A model generated the notes under the pieces. That model was given only the letters and a program-made list of their open reading frames with translations. It was not told the DNA's origin and did not search any database. Both the position numbers and the translations under genes were made by a program. Below are positions 17,957 to 27,461 of a stretch of 64,000 bases of DNA, piece after piece; position 1 is the stretch's first letter, and each line of letters opens with the position of its first letter. This DNA is from Pseudomonadota bacterium (GTDB taxonomy: Bacteria; Pseudomonadota; Alphaproteobacteria; UBA8366), in NCBI GenBank assembly GCA_036339585.1, contig JAYZAS010000007.1, positions 81,212 through 145,211 on the forward strand, in the 5' to 3' direction.

Positions 17957-17977
17957 AGGCTTTGTTTAACAAAGCCT
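17957..17977. promoter_or_regulatory. Perfect 10+10 base inverted repeat upstream of ispH
   Basis: The arms AGGCTTTGTT and AACAAAGCCT are exact reverse complements around a single central T, ending 28 bases before the ispH start codon. It could be a dimeric regulator's operator or an mRNA leader hairpin (8 bp stem, TTTAA loop). No T tract follows on either strand, which argues against an intrinsic terminator. Confidence 0.55.
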
Positions 17978-18005
17978 GTAGTGATTTGATTGGGGACTGC
18001 AGCCT

Positions 18006-18938
18006 ATGCGTGTAATTTTATCAAAGCCTCGAGGATTTTGTGCTGGTGTAACTCGAGCCATTGATATTGTTGAATTGGCACTGAAGAAATATGGTCCGCC
18101 AGTTTATGTGCGGCACGAAATTGTTCACAATAAACGAGTGGTTGAAGATTTAAAGGCAAAGGGGGCCGTTTTTGTTGAGGAGCTTGACGAAGTGCCCGAT
18201 GGCGCGCACACGGTGTTTAGCGCCCACGGCGTTTCTAAGAAGGTAGCCGATGAAGCGGGAACCCGAGATCTTCCTGTCATCGATGCTACGTGCCCTCTGG
18301 TTGCCAAAGTGCATAAGGAAGGGCAAAGATATTCGGCCAAAGATTATGACATCATTTTAATAGGGCATGAAGGTCATCCGGAAGTTATTGGAACAATGGG
18401 CCGCATTCCTGGAAAAGTCTATTTAGTCTCGACAGCCGAAGACGTTGGCAAGCTAGAAGTGCGAGACCCTAATAAATTAGCCTATGTTACTCAGACGACA
18501 TTGAGTGTAGATGACACCAGAGATGTTATTGAGGCATTAAAGGCCCGGTTTCCGACGGTTGTAGGGCCTGATGTGAAGGATATTTGTTATGCGACACAAA
18601 ATCGGCAAAGTGCTGTGCGGGAGCTTGCGGGGCAAGTGGACTTATTGCTTGTGGTTGGGGCGCAGAATAGTTCAAATTCAAAGAGATTGAGCGAAATAGG
18701 CAAAGAATTGAATGTGCCAAGCTACTTGATTGACGACGCTTCTGGTTTAAATGAAGTGTGGTTGGAGAATATTAAAACAATTGGTATAACTGCAGGGGCA
18801 TCTGCTCCAGAGAAACTCGTTCAGGATCTAATTAAACGGTTAGGTGAGCTTGTTGATATCGAGGTAGAGGAAGTTGATGGCATCAATGAAAACGTGCAGT
18901 TTAGGTTGCCAAAAGAACTCCGCGAGGCTGCAGCTTAG
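18006..18938 (+). CDS. ispH: 4-hydroxy-3-methylbut-2-enyl diphosphate reductase
   Basis: This 310-residue iron-sulfur enzyme (LytB/IspH) carries out the last MEP-pathway step, reducing HMBPP to IPP and DMAPP. Cluster cysteines are Cys12 (in RGFCAGV), Cys96 (in DATCPLV) and Cys194 (in DICYAT); active-site residues His41, His74, and His124/Glu126 in [10 protein letters not shown] are present. It sits between hpnA and hpnH in the rightward hopanoid unit, so its expression is tied to squalene demand. A GGGGA ribosome site precedes the ATG, and a strong inverted repeat lies upstream at 17957-17977. Confidence 0.97.
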   Translation: MRVILSKPRGFCAGVTRAIDIVELALKKYGPPVYVRHEIVHNKRVVEDLKAKGAVFVEELDEVPDGAHTVFSAHGVSKKVADEAGTRDLPVIDATCPLVAKVHKEGQRYSAKDYDIILIGHEGHPEVIGTMGRIPGKVYLVSTAEDVGKLEVRDPNKLAYVTQTTLSVDDTRDVIEALKARFPTVVGPDVKDICYATQNRQSAVRELAGQVDLLLVVGAQNSSNSKRLSEIGKELNVPSYLIDDASGLNEVWLENIKTIGITAGASAPEKLVQDLIKRLGELVDIEVEEVDGINENVQFRLPKELREAAA

Positions 18939-19016
18939 TCGGTAGAAAAAACATACTAATGGTCTAAAATACACATATTAAGCTTAAAAATTTGATCATC
19001 GTTTAAAGAGGGTGGC

Positions 19017-20246
19017 ATGTCCGTTCCATTAATACAGCAATATAGAGTGGCTACTTACCTGATCAAACAGCGTTTGTTTGGTCGGAAAAAGTACCCTCTG
19101 GTACTAATGCTTGAGCCACTTTTTAGGTGTAATCTCGCTTGCCCAGGTTGCGGTAAGATCGACTACCCAAAATCTATCCTTAATCAAAGACTTTCATACG
19201 AAGATTGTATGACGGCGGTGGATGAGTGTGGGGCACCGATGGTGTCGATACCAGGTGGCGAACCACTTCTTCACCGAGAAATAAAAGAAATAGTGGAAGG
19301 CATAGTTTCCCGGAAAAAATTTGTATATTTGTGTACGAATGCCTTGTTACTCGAGAAACGGTTGGATAAATTTACTCCGAGCCAGTACTTGACCTTTTCC
19401 GTTCATCTTGATGGACTGGAGGAACATCATGACCATGCGGTTAACCAAGATGGTACATTTCAAAGAGCTATTAACGCTATAAAAGAAGCTAAGCGTAGAG
19501 GGTTCAGAGTTAACGTGAACTGTACCCTCTTTGATCAAATGACAGCGGACGAAGCAGCAGAATTTTTTGATTTTGCGTCTGATGAATTGGGTGTTGATGC
19601 GATCACCGTATCACCCGGATACGAATATGAACGTGCGCCAGATCAGGAGCATTTTCTTTCTCGAAAGAAAACCAAAAATTTATTCCGAGATATTTTTCGG
19701 ATCGGCAAAGAAAAAGGCCGGACGTGGCCATTTAGTGCTTCGCCTCTGTTCTTAAACTTTCTGGCTGGAAATGAAGAGTACCATTGTACGCCGTGGGGCA
19801 TGGCTACCCGAAATGTGTTTGGATGGCAGCGACCATGTTACCTTCTTGGAGAGGGGTATGCTGATTCCTTCAAAGAGTTGATGGAAGAGACAGAGTGGGA
19901 AAAATATGGTACTGGAAACTACGAAAAATGTGCTAACTGCATGGTGCACAGCGGTTACGAGGCGACGGCAGTTGATGACACCTTCTCTAACCCATTAAAA
20001 GCTTTAATGGTGGCTGTACGCGGTATTAGAACTGAGGGTGAAATGGCCCCTGAAATAGATCTTTCAAGCCAACGGGCGGCTGATTATGTTCATGATGAAT
20101 TGGTTAGTGATTTTATGACTAGGCTCGAAGAAGAGGATTCAAAGCACGGAGGCGATTTGAAAAAAACACGTCTACGCGCAGCGCTAACACCGAACAATAA
20201 TCGCGACGGTGGCTCCGGGTCGGAGTCTAATATTAGAGCTGCTTAA
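19017..20246 (+). CDS. hpnH: HpnH, adenosylhopane-forming radical SAM enzyme
   Basis: This 409-residue radical SAM protein joins the 5'-deoxyadenosyl radical to diploptene to make adenosylhopane, the first step of the C35 hopanoid side chain. The CxxxCxxC cluster motif is Cys38-Cys42-Cys45 in FRCNLACPGCGKI; downstream are PGGEPLLH and LTFSVHLDGLEEHHD. The C-terminal part holds further cysteines (NYEKCANCMVHSGYEATA) and a variable acidic tail after about residue 330, a little longer than many HpnH proteins. The start has GAGGGTGG just upstream. It converges on hpnG with a 7-base gap. Confidence 0.95.
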   Translation: MSVPLIQQYRVATYLIKQRLFGRKKYPLVLMLEPLFRCNLACPGCGKIDYPKSILNQRLSYEDCMTAVDECGAPMVSIPGGEPLLHREIKEIVEGIVSRKKFVYLCTNALLLEKRLDKFTPSQYLTFSVHLDGLEEHHDHAVNQDGTFQRAINAIKEAKRRGFRVNVNCTLFDQMTADEAAEFFDFASDELGVDAITVSPGYEYERAPDQEHFLSRKKTKNLFRDIFRIGKEKGRTWPFSASPLFLNFLAGNEEYHCTPWGMATRNVFGWQRPCYLLGEGYADSFKELMEETEWEKYGTGNYEKCANCMVHSGYEATAVDDTFSNPLKALMVAVRGIRTEGEMAPEIDLSSQRAADYVHDELVSDFMTRLEEEDSKHGGDLKKTRLRAALTPNNNRDGGSGSESNIRAA

Positions 20247-20253
20247 AGACGGC

Positions 20254-20955
20254 TTAGTAATTTCCTGTCTTACACAGAGCATTTAATGAGCTTGCAGGCA
20301 TCTTTTTCAGGGCTCGCATCGCGGTGTTGCTTGTATAAGCCAGCTTGGCAACCTGTGTTAACGAACTGGGACGTTGGATAAGCTTTCTTAAAAGAGAAAG
20401 TGCGGTAGCCCTTCCATTTTTGTTCATGCCAGCGAGTGCGATTTCTGGCACGGTATCTTTGGCACTGTCGGCAATTGATCTTAATATAAGAAACGGAATG
20501 CCGCGTTTTTTAGCATAAGCAGCAATCACATGACTTTCCATGTCTAGTGCGTGAGCTCCGGTCGCTTGAAATAGTTGCATTTTTTCATCTATACTCTTAA
20601 TCACTTTGTTAACCCCAAGCTGTCGCGATTGCTCTCTAGCGACGGGCCAGTTTTTTGCAACCGAGCGACGCAAAGTATCATCCGTTTGAAAAACGGCTCC
20701 ATCATCGGTAACAACAGCTTTGGGCAATAGCACGGAACCAGATTTGAGTTTTGGGTCCATTCCGCCTGCAATACCAAAACTTACAATACCCATAATTTTG
20801 TCGTTATTAAGATCATTGCACGCAACAGACACGCGATCCGGGCCGGGGCCACTGCATTTTATTAAGGGCCGAGAATCCATTCCAATGATGCTACTCATGG
20901 AAGCAATACACCTTGCCTCCAACTGCATACCAGTGATGATTGCAATCTGGCTCAA
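20254..20955 (-). CDS. hpnG: HpnG, adenosylhopane nucleosidase/phosphorylase-like
   Basis: This 233-residue protein belongs to the nucleoside phosphorylase/MTAN fold and, as HpnG, removes adenine from adenosylhopane to give (phospho)ribosylhopane. Visible features are AIITGMQLEARCI, VSFGIAGGMDPKLKSGSVLLP, the GAHALDMESHVIAAYA active-site region with its conserved Met-Glu, and FLILRSIADSAKD. The predicted start is TTG at 20955, whose codon overlaps the shc TGA (TTGA), so hpnG is translated by coupling to shc. Together with HpnH on the opposite strand it completes the early side-chain steps. Confidence 0.92.
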   Translation of the reverse strand: MSQIAIITGMQLEARCIASMSSIIGMDSRPLIKCSGPGPDRVSVACNDLNNDKIMGIVSFGIAGGMDPKLKSGSVLLPKAVVTDDGAVFQTDDTLRRSVAKNWPVAREQSRQLGVNKVIKSIDEKMQLFQATGAHALDMESHVIAAYAKKRGIPFLILRSIADSAKDTVPEIALAGMNKNGRATALSLLRKLIQRPSSLTQVAKLAYTSNTAMRALKKMPASSLNALCKTGNY

Positions 20956-22955
20956 ATTCCGTAAGAAGGGAATTTAGTGTTTGAGTTACTAAGATTACGA
21001 AACCTACTTAGGGCCCATAGAGGAAAAAAAACACTGTAGCCGTGATAACGCAGATAAAATACCCGAGGGAAACCGACAGCGTTATAATATTCTTCTTCCC
21101 ATTTGGCGCCATCTCGCGGAGCCTGAAGCAAATACTCAACTCCGCTCTTAACAGCTTTGCTGTCGACTTCTCCGGCCGCCATTAAACCAAGAAGAGCCCA
21201 TGATGTTTGGGATGGCGTGCTGGCTTTGCAGGTATCTTTGTGATCATGCCAATAACTCGCACCATCTTCACCCCAACCACCATCGGGGCGCTGTCTGGAT
21301 GTTAGCCATCCAACTGCCTTTCTTATGTACGGAGCATTCATATCTTCGCCAGCCGCTTGAAGAGCACACAGGGCAGACCACGTCCCGTATACGTAGTTGG
21401 TGCCCCAACGACCAAACCACGATCCATCATCTTCCTGCTCTTGTCGAAGATATTCTACCCCACGCTTTATTGGGTCACTTTTGGGAGTATAGCCAAGCTG
21501 GATAAGCATGCCGATGCAACGTGCAGAGACATCAACAGTTGGTGGGTCAAGAAGTGCACCGTGATCTGCAAATGGTATATGATTAAGCCAATAATGGGTA
21601 TTATCTGCATCAAAAGACCCCCAGCCACCATTTTTGCTCTGCATCCCAATAATCCACTCGGCTGCTCGCTCAAGGCATTCTTTATGCTTCGGGTCTTTTG
21701 CTCGTTCTATAGACATTGCTGCGACAGAAGTGTCATCAACATCCGGGTAGTGACTATTCCAATATTGGAATGCCCAACCCCCTGGCCTCAAGTCAGGGCG
21801 AGTGTCCGCCCAGTCACCAATAACCTCAAGTTCTTGTCGCTCCTGAAGCCATGATAATGATACGTGAGCGGCCTTTGTATTAATGTTATCTCCAGTTTCT
21901 AGAAGGGCTTGCGCAGATAATGCTGTATCCCATATCGGGGATAAACACGGCTGGCAGTAGGCTATTTCATCCTTGATCACCAGTAATTTATCAATCGCCT
22001 TTTTAGCCACCAAATACTGTTCACTATTTTTATCTATGCCTAAAGTGTGAAAAACCATCACAGTATTTGCCATAGCGGGAAAGATACCCCCTAAACCGTC
22101 TTCTCCATTGAGTCGTTCATTTATAAAATCGAGAGCCTTCTCTATTCCTTTTGCCCGAATGTTACGCGGCATCAAGGGATCAATCAGACGCAGTATTTTA
22201 TCCACCCAAAGAAATAACCTGCCGGCCAAAGTTCCGGTAGAATTAGCAAGGTAGTTTTTTTCCTGTTCAGGCGGAATAAGAAAAAGCTCTCGAATATCGA
22301 CACAAAGGGGATTATCTGCTCGGTGTTTGTTAGTCATTAAAATTAGGAGCGGTACAATAACCGTACGGGACCAATAGGAAATCTTTGAGAAGTGAAAGAA
22401 GAACCACTTTGGAAGATGCATAATCTCTACCGGCATAACTGGAACTGCTCGCCACGGCACTTGGCCAAATAATGCTAGAGTAATTCTTGTGAATACGTTG
22501 CATTTCGCTGCACCGCCTGCATTGAGAATCGCTGCACGAGCCTTAACCATGTGCGGCGCATCAATGTCTTCTCCTGCTAGCTTTAATGCGAAATATGCTT
22601 TCACACTAGCGCTTATATCAAAGTTACCATCGTGGTAAAGAGGCCAGCCACCATGATCAGCCTGACGCTCCCGCAGGTATACCGCAATCTTTTTTTCAAT
22701 AATTGGATCAATTTCACTAGTGAAATGATTTAGTAAAATATATTCCGCAGGAATTGTTGCGTCTGCCTCAAGTTCGAAAACCCAATGGCCATCATCGGCT
22801 TGCATTTGCCGGAGTCCTTTAGCCGCCTGTTCTATAACTGTGCTTAACCGGTTCTCAAAGTCTTTAGGGATAGGGTTGGGTTTATTTTCTGCCGAATTTT
22901 TTTCCGCGTCCGACGTGTGGGCACCTACGGACAAATTGTCTGTAAAAGTATTCAT
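20952..22955 (-). CDS. shc: Squalene-hopene cyclase
   Basis: This 667-residue membrane-associated enzyme cyclises squalene to hopene/diplopterol. The catalytic acid motif is intact as DVDD (residues 405-408 in YPDVDDTSVAAM), and QW-type repeats are seen at QADHGGWPLY, QSKNGGWGSF, QEDDGSWFGRWG and QRPDGGWGED. Length is normal for the family. The first 30 residues are poorly conserved, and the ATG at 22955 has no obvious ribosome site. It is followed by hpnG through a TTGA overlap and lies 161 bases downstream of hpnE, a gap in which I see no gene. Confidence 0.97.
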   Translation of the reverse strand: MNTFTDNLSVGAHTSDAEKNSAENKPNPIPKDFENRLSTVIEQAAKGLRQMQADDGHWVFELEADATIPAEYILLNHFTSEIDPIIEKKIAVYLRERQADHGGWPLYHDGNFDISASVKAYFALKLAGEDIDAPHMVKARAAILNAGGAAKCNVFTRITLALFGQVPWRAVPVMPVEIMHLPKWFFFHFSKISYWSRTVIVPLLILMTNKHRADNPLCVDIRELFLIPPEQEKNYLANSTGTLAGRLFLWVDKILRLIDPLMPRNIRAKGIEKALDFINERLNGEDGLGGIFPAMANTVMVFHTLGIDKNSEQYLVAKKAIDKLLVIKDEIAYCQPCLSPIWDTALSAQALLETGDNINTKAAHVSLSWLQERQELEVIGDWADTRPDLRPGGWAFQYWNSHYPDVDDTSVAAMSIERAKDPKHKECLERAAEWIIGMQSKNGGWGSFDADNTHYWLNHIPFADHGALLDPPTVDVSARCIGMLIQLGYTPKSDPIKRGVEYLRQEQEDDGSWFGRWGTNYVYGTWSALCALQAAGEDMNAPYIRKAVGWLTSRQRPDGGWGEDGASYWHDHKDTCKASTPSQTSWALLGLMAAGEVDSKAVKSGVEYLLQAPRDGAKWEEEYYNAVGFPRVFYLRYHGYSVFFPLWALSRFRNLSNSNTKFPSYGI

Positions 22956-23116
22956 GGGATTTATCGATAGACTTGTTACACGTACTAATTTGATCTTGCA
23001 TTTTTGGATTGTGATTGAAAGCTAATTAACATCCACGAATCCAATGTGATACCTATATCTTTATTATCTTCTAACATCGAGAGAAAATTCTAGCAATTTT
23101 ATAGAGTATCCGAAAA

Positions 23117-24376
23117 TCAATTATTTAATATTGAATCTGCAGCTGAATAACCGGACCGTATTGCTCCCTCTATTGTTGCTGGAATGCCTGTGTCAGTCCA
23201 ATCGCCAGCCAATTTAAGGTTAAGGGTTTTGGTATTAGTTTTGGCACGTAACGTCAACGATTCTGGCGTCTGTGCAAATGTAGCCCTTTTTTCTTTTACA
23301 ACACGAGCTTGCTTTGGTGTGTTGACATCTAAACCTAACGCACTCACCACGTCACCCCATGTTAAGTCAATAATTTCTTCGGCCGACTTGCTGACGTGTT
23401 TATCAGCAGCACTAATTGTTATAGATACAATATCTCCTCGTAAGAAAAGCCATTCAGCGGTGCCTCCTATTATACCAATAAAATTTATAGGTAAATCAGA
23501 AGGTTGACGCGAATTTAATTTGAAATGCACGTTAACGATTGGATTATGCTCCGTGGGAAACTTTACCTCCGTTAGCAGGGAGCCTGTTATAGATGCGGGT
23601 AGGGCTAAAATGACTGCTTCATCTTTGGGTATCTTAACATTTTGGTCAGCAAACACTAAATTTTTTACGTACTTCATATCCGCACTTCTTTCAATTCTCC
23701 TTAGACGAGACCCAAATTTTATTTTTGCCTTATGCTTGGTGAGTAATGTGACCGCAGGGTCAACAAAGCTGTCTGATAGGCCTTTTCTGGCGATCATTGG
23801 CCTAGATGCACATCCGCCTCGTCCGAATGTTTCAGCAAAAACAGGCCATAAAAGAGATGCCGCTGCTTTATCAACCGGAGTATTCAAGACTGATACTGCG
23901 AGAGGTTCCCAATATCTCTCAAAGAGCCGACCACTTGGGGATAATATCTCCGTGAGTGTTTTATTTGGCGAAGCATAAAATAATTTTAGTGCTGAGAAGT
24001 AATCAACCCATGAGCTACGAGGGACCCTTCGGTCTGCGCAAAATATCCACCAAGGTATGCGGCCCATATTCGGGCGCACGCTCCACCGCATGCCGTCGCG
24101 GACATCGATGAACTTAAAAATAGGCTCTTTTGGTCCAATCAATGTATGTTCAGCTCCGATTGTGTTAAGGAACTTAAATACCGCGATGTTTCCGCTCAAA
24201 AGCAGGTGATTTCCGTTATCGATAACACAGTCCAGGGCAGTATCGTGGAATGAACGGCAACGCCCCCCTGCATGACTGGCGGCCTCGTAAAGCGTCACTA
24301 AGTGTCCAGCTTCGCAGAGCTTTACCGCTGCGGCTAGGCCTGCCATTCCTGCCCCAACTATATGCGTTTTAGGCAT
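23117..24376 (-). CDS. hpnE: HpnE, hydroxysqualene dehydroxylase
   Basis: This FAD-dependent protein of about 419 residues is the squalene-associated amine-oxidase-like enzyme HpnE, which reduces hydroxysqualene to squalene. The dinucleotide-binding motif is HIVGAGMAGLAAAVKL followed by LYEAASHAGGRCRSF, and the C-terminal FAD motif is LAGDWTDTGIPATIEGAIRSG. I favour the ATG at 24376 because family N-termini begin a few residues before the glycine motif; the ATG at 24394 would overlap hpnD by 14 bases. It belongs to the hpnC/dxs/hpnD/hpnE leftward unit. Confidence 0.93.
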   Translation of the reverse strand: MPKTHIVGAGMAGLAAAVKLCEAGHLVTLYEAASHAGGRCRSFHDTALDCVIDNGNHLLLSGNIAVFKFLNTIGAEHTLIGPKEPIFKFIDVRDGMRWSVRPNMGRIPWWIFCADRRVPRSSWVDYFSALKLFYASPNKTLTEILSPSGRLFERYWEPLAVSVLNTPVDKAAASLLWPVFAETFGRGGCASRPMIARKGLSDSFVDPAVTLLTKHKAKIKFGSRLRRIERSADMKYVKNLVFADQNVKIPKDEAVILALPASITGSLLTEVKFPTEHNPIVNVHFKLNSRQPSDLPINFIGIIGGTAEWLFLRGDIVSITISAADKHVSKSAEEIIDLTWGDVVSALGLDVNTPKQARVVKEKRATFAQTPESLTLRAKTNTKTLNLKLAGDWTDTGIPATIEGAIRSGYSAADSILNN

Positions 24377-24380
24377 GTAC

Positions 24381-25244
24381 TTAAAATACCCCATATCTTA
24401 AGACGATCCAAAGCTTGTGAATCTTGGATAGCACTACTGGTTGTGTAGTTTTACTCCAGCCGCGTGCACGAAGTTTCTTTAAAATTGCCAAATAGCCATG
24501 CATCATTACTACTGCGGGTCGCATGGTTTTTCTCGAACAGCGTGCCATCGCTAATATTGCATCAGTGAAACTATTTTCCGCGATATCGGCTAAATCATTA
24601 CATATGAGGTCTATCGTAGGGTGCGACAGCACTGATTTGGGATTTTCATTGCATACACCATGCTTTTTGAGTAGCTCAAGTGGCAAATAAAGCCGACCCC
24701 GGCCTGCATCTTCATGGACATCTCGAAGAATATTTGTGAGTTGCAACGCTAAACCAAGAGACCGTGCAACATCATCGCGCGCAGGATTTTTTTCGCCAAA
24801 AACTCTTACTGATAAAAGGCCAACGGCACCTGCCACTCTTGCACAATAGAGTTTTAGGTTTTCCATTGTTGGGGCACGAAAGTCGTCTTGCGCATCCATC
24901 TCCATTCCATCAATGAGGGCAATAAAATCTTCTTTTCGCAACTGGTATTCTTTGATTGGAATCAGTAGAGCTTTCGCAGTTGGTTTCGTGGGCCTGCCCT
25001 GATATAGGGCCTCTATCTCTTCTCTCCAGGCATTAAGCTGATTTTTTTTCTCCAAATATGGTAGCGGGTCATCTGCGATGTCATCAATCTCACGACAAAA
25101 TGAGTAAATTGCAAATATAGCGTCGCGTCTGTCCTGAGTCAGAACCTTCATTCCGCTGATAAATGACGAGCCGGAGGCTTCTACCACTTTGTAAACGTGA
25201 GCCCAAGCTTCGCTTAATTCATCAGACTGTTTACAATTTTCCAC
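24381..25244 (-). CDS. hpnD: HpnD, presqualene diphosphate synthase
   Basis: This 287-residue squalene/phytoene-synthase-fold protein condenses two farnesyl diphosphates to presqualene diphosphate. Both Asp-rich metal motifs are present: EIDDIADD (after YSFCR) and ILRDVHEDAGRGRLYLP. ISGMKVL near the N-terminus and the RGW near residue 270 are typical of HpnD rather than HpnC. Translation starts at GTG 25244. It lies 33 bases downstream of dxs and 4 bases upstream of the preferred hpnE start, forming a leftward squalene operon. Confidence 0.94.
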   Translation of the reverse strand: MENCKQSDELSEAWAHVYKVVEASGSSFISGMKVLTQDRRDAIFAIYSFCREIDDIADDPLPYLEKKNQLNAWREEIEALYQGRPTKPTAKALLIPIKEYQLRKEDFIALIDGMEMDAQDDFRAPTMENLKLYCARVAGAVGLLSVRVFGEKNPARDDVARSLGLALQLTNILRDVHEDAGRGRLYLPLELLKKHGVCNENPKSVLSHPTIDLICNDLADIAENSFTDAILAMARCSRKTMRPAVVMMHGYLAILKKLRARGWSKTTQPVVLSKIHKLWIVLRYGVF

Positions 25245-25277
25245 TGCGTGCTCTAATACCCGTCAGTAAAAGCAGAA

Positions 25278-27233
25278 CTATGCGCGTTTAGACTGTTCTG
25301 TCAAAATCTCTTCGCCTAATGCAGCTAGAGCTGTCGCCTCAATGTGTTTTGCATTAAGTTGAGCTTCCTCATACATGTCATAAGGACTGGCTTGATCCTG
25401 AAATTTATCCGGTAATGTCATTGGACGGACTTTAAGGCTCGGACGAATAAGATCGTTACGAACAAGATGATCTAGAACCCGAGATGCAAAACCGCCTATT
25501 GAACCCTCTTCTATGGTAATTAATACTTCGTGTTCCCGCGCCAATCTTTCTAGGAGTTCGGTGTCCAAAGGCTTCGCGAACCGCGCATCCGCAATGGTCG
25601 TGGATAATCCTTTTGCCTCTAAATTATCCGCCGCCCTCTGAACCTCAACCATACGGCCACCATAAGAAAGAATCGCAAGTTTAGAGCCTTCACGCACTAT
25701 GCGTCCTTTCCCGATTTCGAGAACTTCACCAATTTCTGGCATTTCCACACCAACAGACTCTCCGCGTGGAAAACGGAATGCGCAGGGACCCTCATCATAT
25801 GCAACTGCTGTCGCAACCATATGGCAAAGCTCAGCTTCGTCAGCGCATGCCATGAGAACAAAGTTAGGCAAACAGCCTAGATATGCAATATCGAATGATC
25901 CTGCGTGGGTTTGCCCATCGGAACCCACTAGTCCAGCGCGGTCTATTGCAAACCGAACTGGTAATTTTTGAATTGCAACATCGTGTACGACTTGATCAAA
26001 AGCGCGCTGCAGGAATGTAGAATATATTGCGGCAAATGGCTTATAACCTTCAGCTGCCAGTCCTGCAGCAAAGGTAACCGCGTGTTGCTCAGCAATACCT
26101 ACATCGAACATACGTTCTGGATGCACTTTCTCAAAAAGATCCATGCCGGTGCCATCAGGCATAGCTCCTGTAAGCCCCACAATCTTATCATCCATATTGG
26201 CGTGTTTTATGAGGTTTTCCGCAAAAACTTTTGTGTAAGCTGGTGCATTTGATATTCCTTTATTTTGCTCCCCACTCGACACATCAAAGCTTGCAACCCC
26301 ATGATAGCGATGGGTGCTATTTTCGGCGGGTTCGTAACCTTTGCCTTTCACCGTAACTGCATGAAGTAACACCGGCCCCGGCAATTCGGATTCCTTTAAA
26401 TTTTTAAGAACCGGTATTAGATGGGACAGGTTATGTCCATCTATCGGGCCGACATAATAAAAACCTAACTCCTCGAACAGTGTGCCGCCCGTAAACATTC
26501 CACGGGCGTATTCTTCGGCACGTTTAGCAGCCATTTCTATTGGGTGAGGTAACTTTTCTGCAATTTCATGACCTAGTTCACGTAACCCTCGATATTGTTT
26601 TGATGATAGGAGCCGTGTAAGATAACTGTTAAGAGCACCTACCGGCGGCGCTATGGACATCTCATTATCATTTAGAATTACGATCATACGATTACCATTG
26701 GCGCCAGCGTTATTCATCGCTTCGTATGCCATGCCGGCAGTCATGGACCCGTCTCCAATTACCGCTACAACGTCGTTATCTTTCCCGGAAAAGTCCCGTC
26801 CTTGAGCAAAGCCTAAACCGGCAGAGATGGATGTCGAAGAGTGCGCCGCACCAAATGGATCATATTCGCTTTCTGACCGCTTAGTAAAACCGGACAGCCC
26901 ATCCTTTTGCCGGATCGTGCGGATGCGATCGCGACGGCCAGTCAATATTTTATGTGGGTAGCATTGATGGCCAACATCCCAAATTAGAATATCGTCCGGG
27001 GTATTAAAGACATAGTGTATGGCTGTGGTAAGCTCCACGACACCAAGACTGGCCCCAAGGTGACCGCCGGTTTGTGAGACTGCATCGATAAGTTCAGCAC
27101 GAAGCTCATCAGCAATTTGACGTAAATCCTCTACTTTAAATTTACGTAAATCGGCAGGAAATTTAATTTGATCGAGTAATGGAGTTTCAATACCCACGGC
27201 TAATGCTCCCGCTTTTAGCATTTTTGTCAGCAA
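25278..27233 (-). CDS. dxs: 1-deoxy-D-xylulose-5-phosphate synthase
   Basis: This 651-residue thiamine-diphosphate enzyme condenses pyruvate and glyceraldehyde 3-phosphate in the first, flux-setting MEP-pathway step. Signature stretches are [30 protein letters not shown], the ThDP motif [20 protein letters not shown], and [10 protein letters not shown] plus [16 protein letters not shown] in the transketolase-like part. It is placed between hpnC and hpnD, so precursor supply and squalene synthesis share a transcription unit or control region. A 228-base gap containing an inverted repeat separates it from hpnC. Confidence 0.97.
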   Translation of the reverse strand: MLTKMLKAGALAVGIETPLLDQIKFPADLRKFKVEDLRQIADELRAELIDAVSQTGGHLGASLGVVELTTAIHYVFNTPDDILIWDVGHQCYPHKILTGRRDRIRTIRQKDGLSGFTKRSESEYDPFGAAHSSTSISAGLGFAQGRDFSGKDNDVVAVIGDGSMTAGMAYEAMNNAGANGNRMIVILNDNEMSIAPPVGALNSYLTRLLSSKQYRGLRELGHEIAEKLPHPIEMAAKRAEEYARGMFTGGTLFEELGFYYVGPIDGHNLSHLIPVLKNLKESELPGPVLLHAVTVKGKGYEPAENSTHRYHGVASFDVSSGEQNKGISNAPAYTKVFAENLIKHANMDDKIVGLTGAMPDGTGMDLFEKVHPERMFDVGIAEQHAVTFAAGLAAEGYKPFAAIYSTFLQRAFDQVVHDVAIQKLPVRFAIDRAGLVGSDGQTHAGSFDIAYLGCLPNFVLMACADEAELCHMVATAVAYDEGPCAFRFPRGESVGVEMPEIGEVLEIGKGRIVREGSKLAILSYGGRMVEVQRAADNLEAKGLSTTIADARFAKPLDTELLERLAREHEVLITIEEGSIGGFASRVLDHLVRNDLIRPSLKVRPMTLPDKFQDQASPYDMYEEAQLNAKHIEATALAALGEEILTEQSKRA

Positions 27234-27257
27234 TGCTGACGTTCAGATGTTAGTGTC

Positions 27258-27280
27258 TTTTGGTATATCGATAACCAAAA
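27258..27280. repeat. Inverted repeat upstream of dxs
   Basis: TTTTGGT and ACCAAAA (7 bases each) flank the 9-base AT-rich centre ATATCGATA, 25 bases upstream of the dxs start codon. The position suits an operator or the promoter zone of dxs. No further repeat of the same sequence was noticed in the window. Confidence 0.4.
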
Positions 27281-27461
27281 CAGTTACCTTGCGATCATTC
27301 GAAAGTCATCTCTTTTTTAGATCCTAGCAGATATTCAACGAAAATTACTAGCAGAGATCACTCTTAATGTTGGCCTCAAAATGAAGTATTTTTTTCTAGA
27401 AAAGGTTGGATGGTAGGGAGCGCAATGTGTTATCACGGAAAGCCTGTTCTCGCAATAATGG

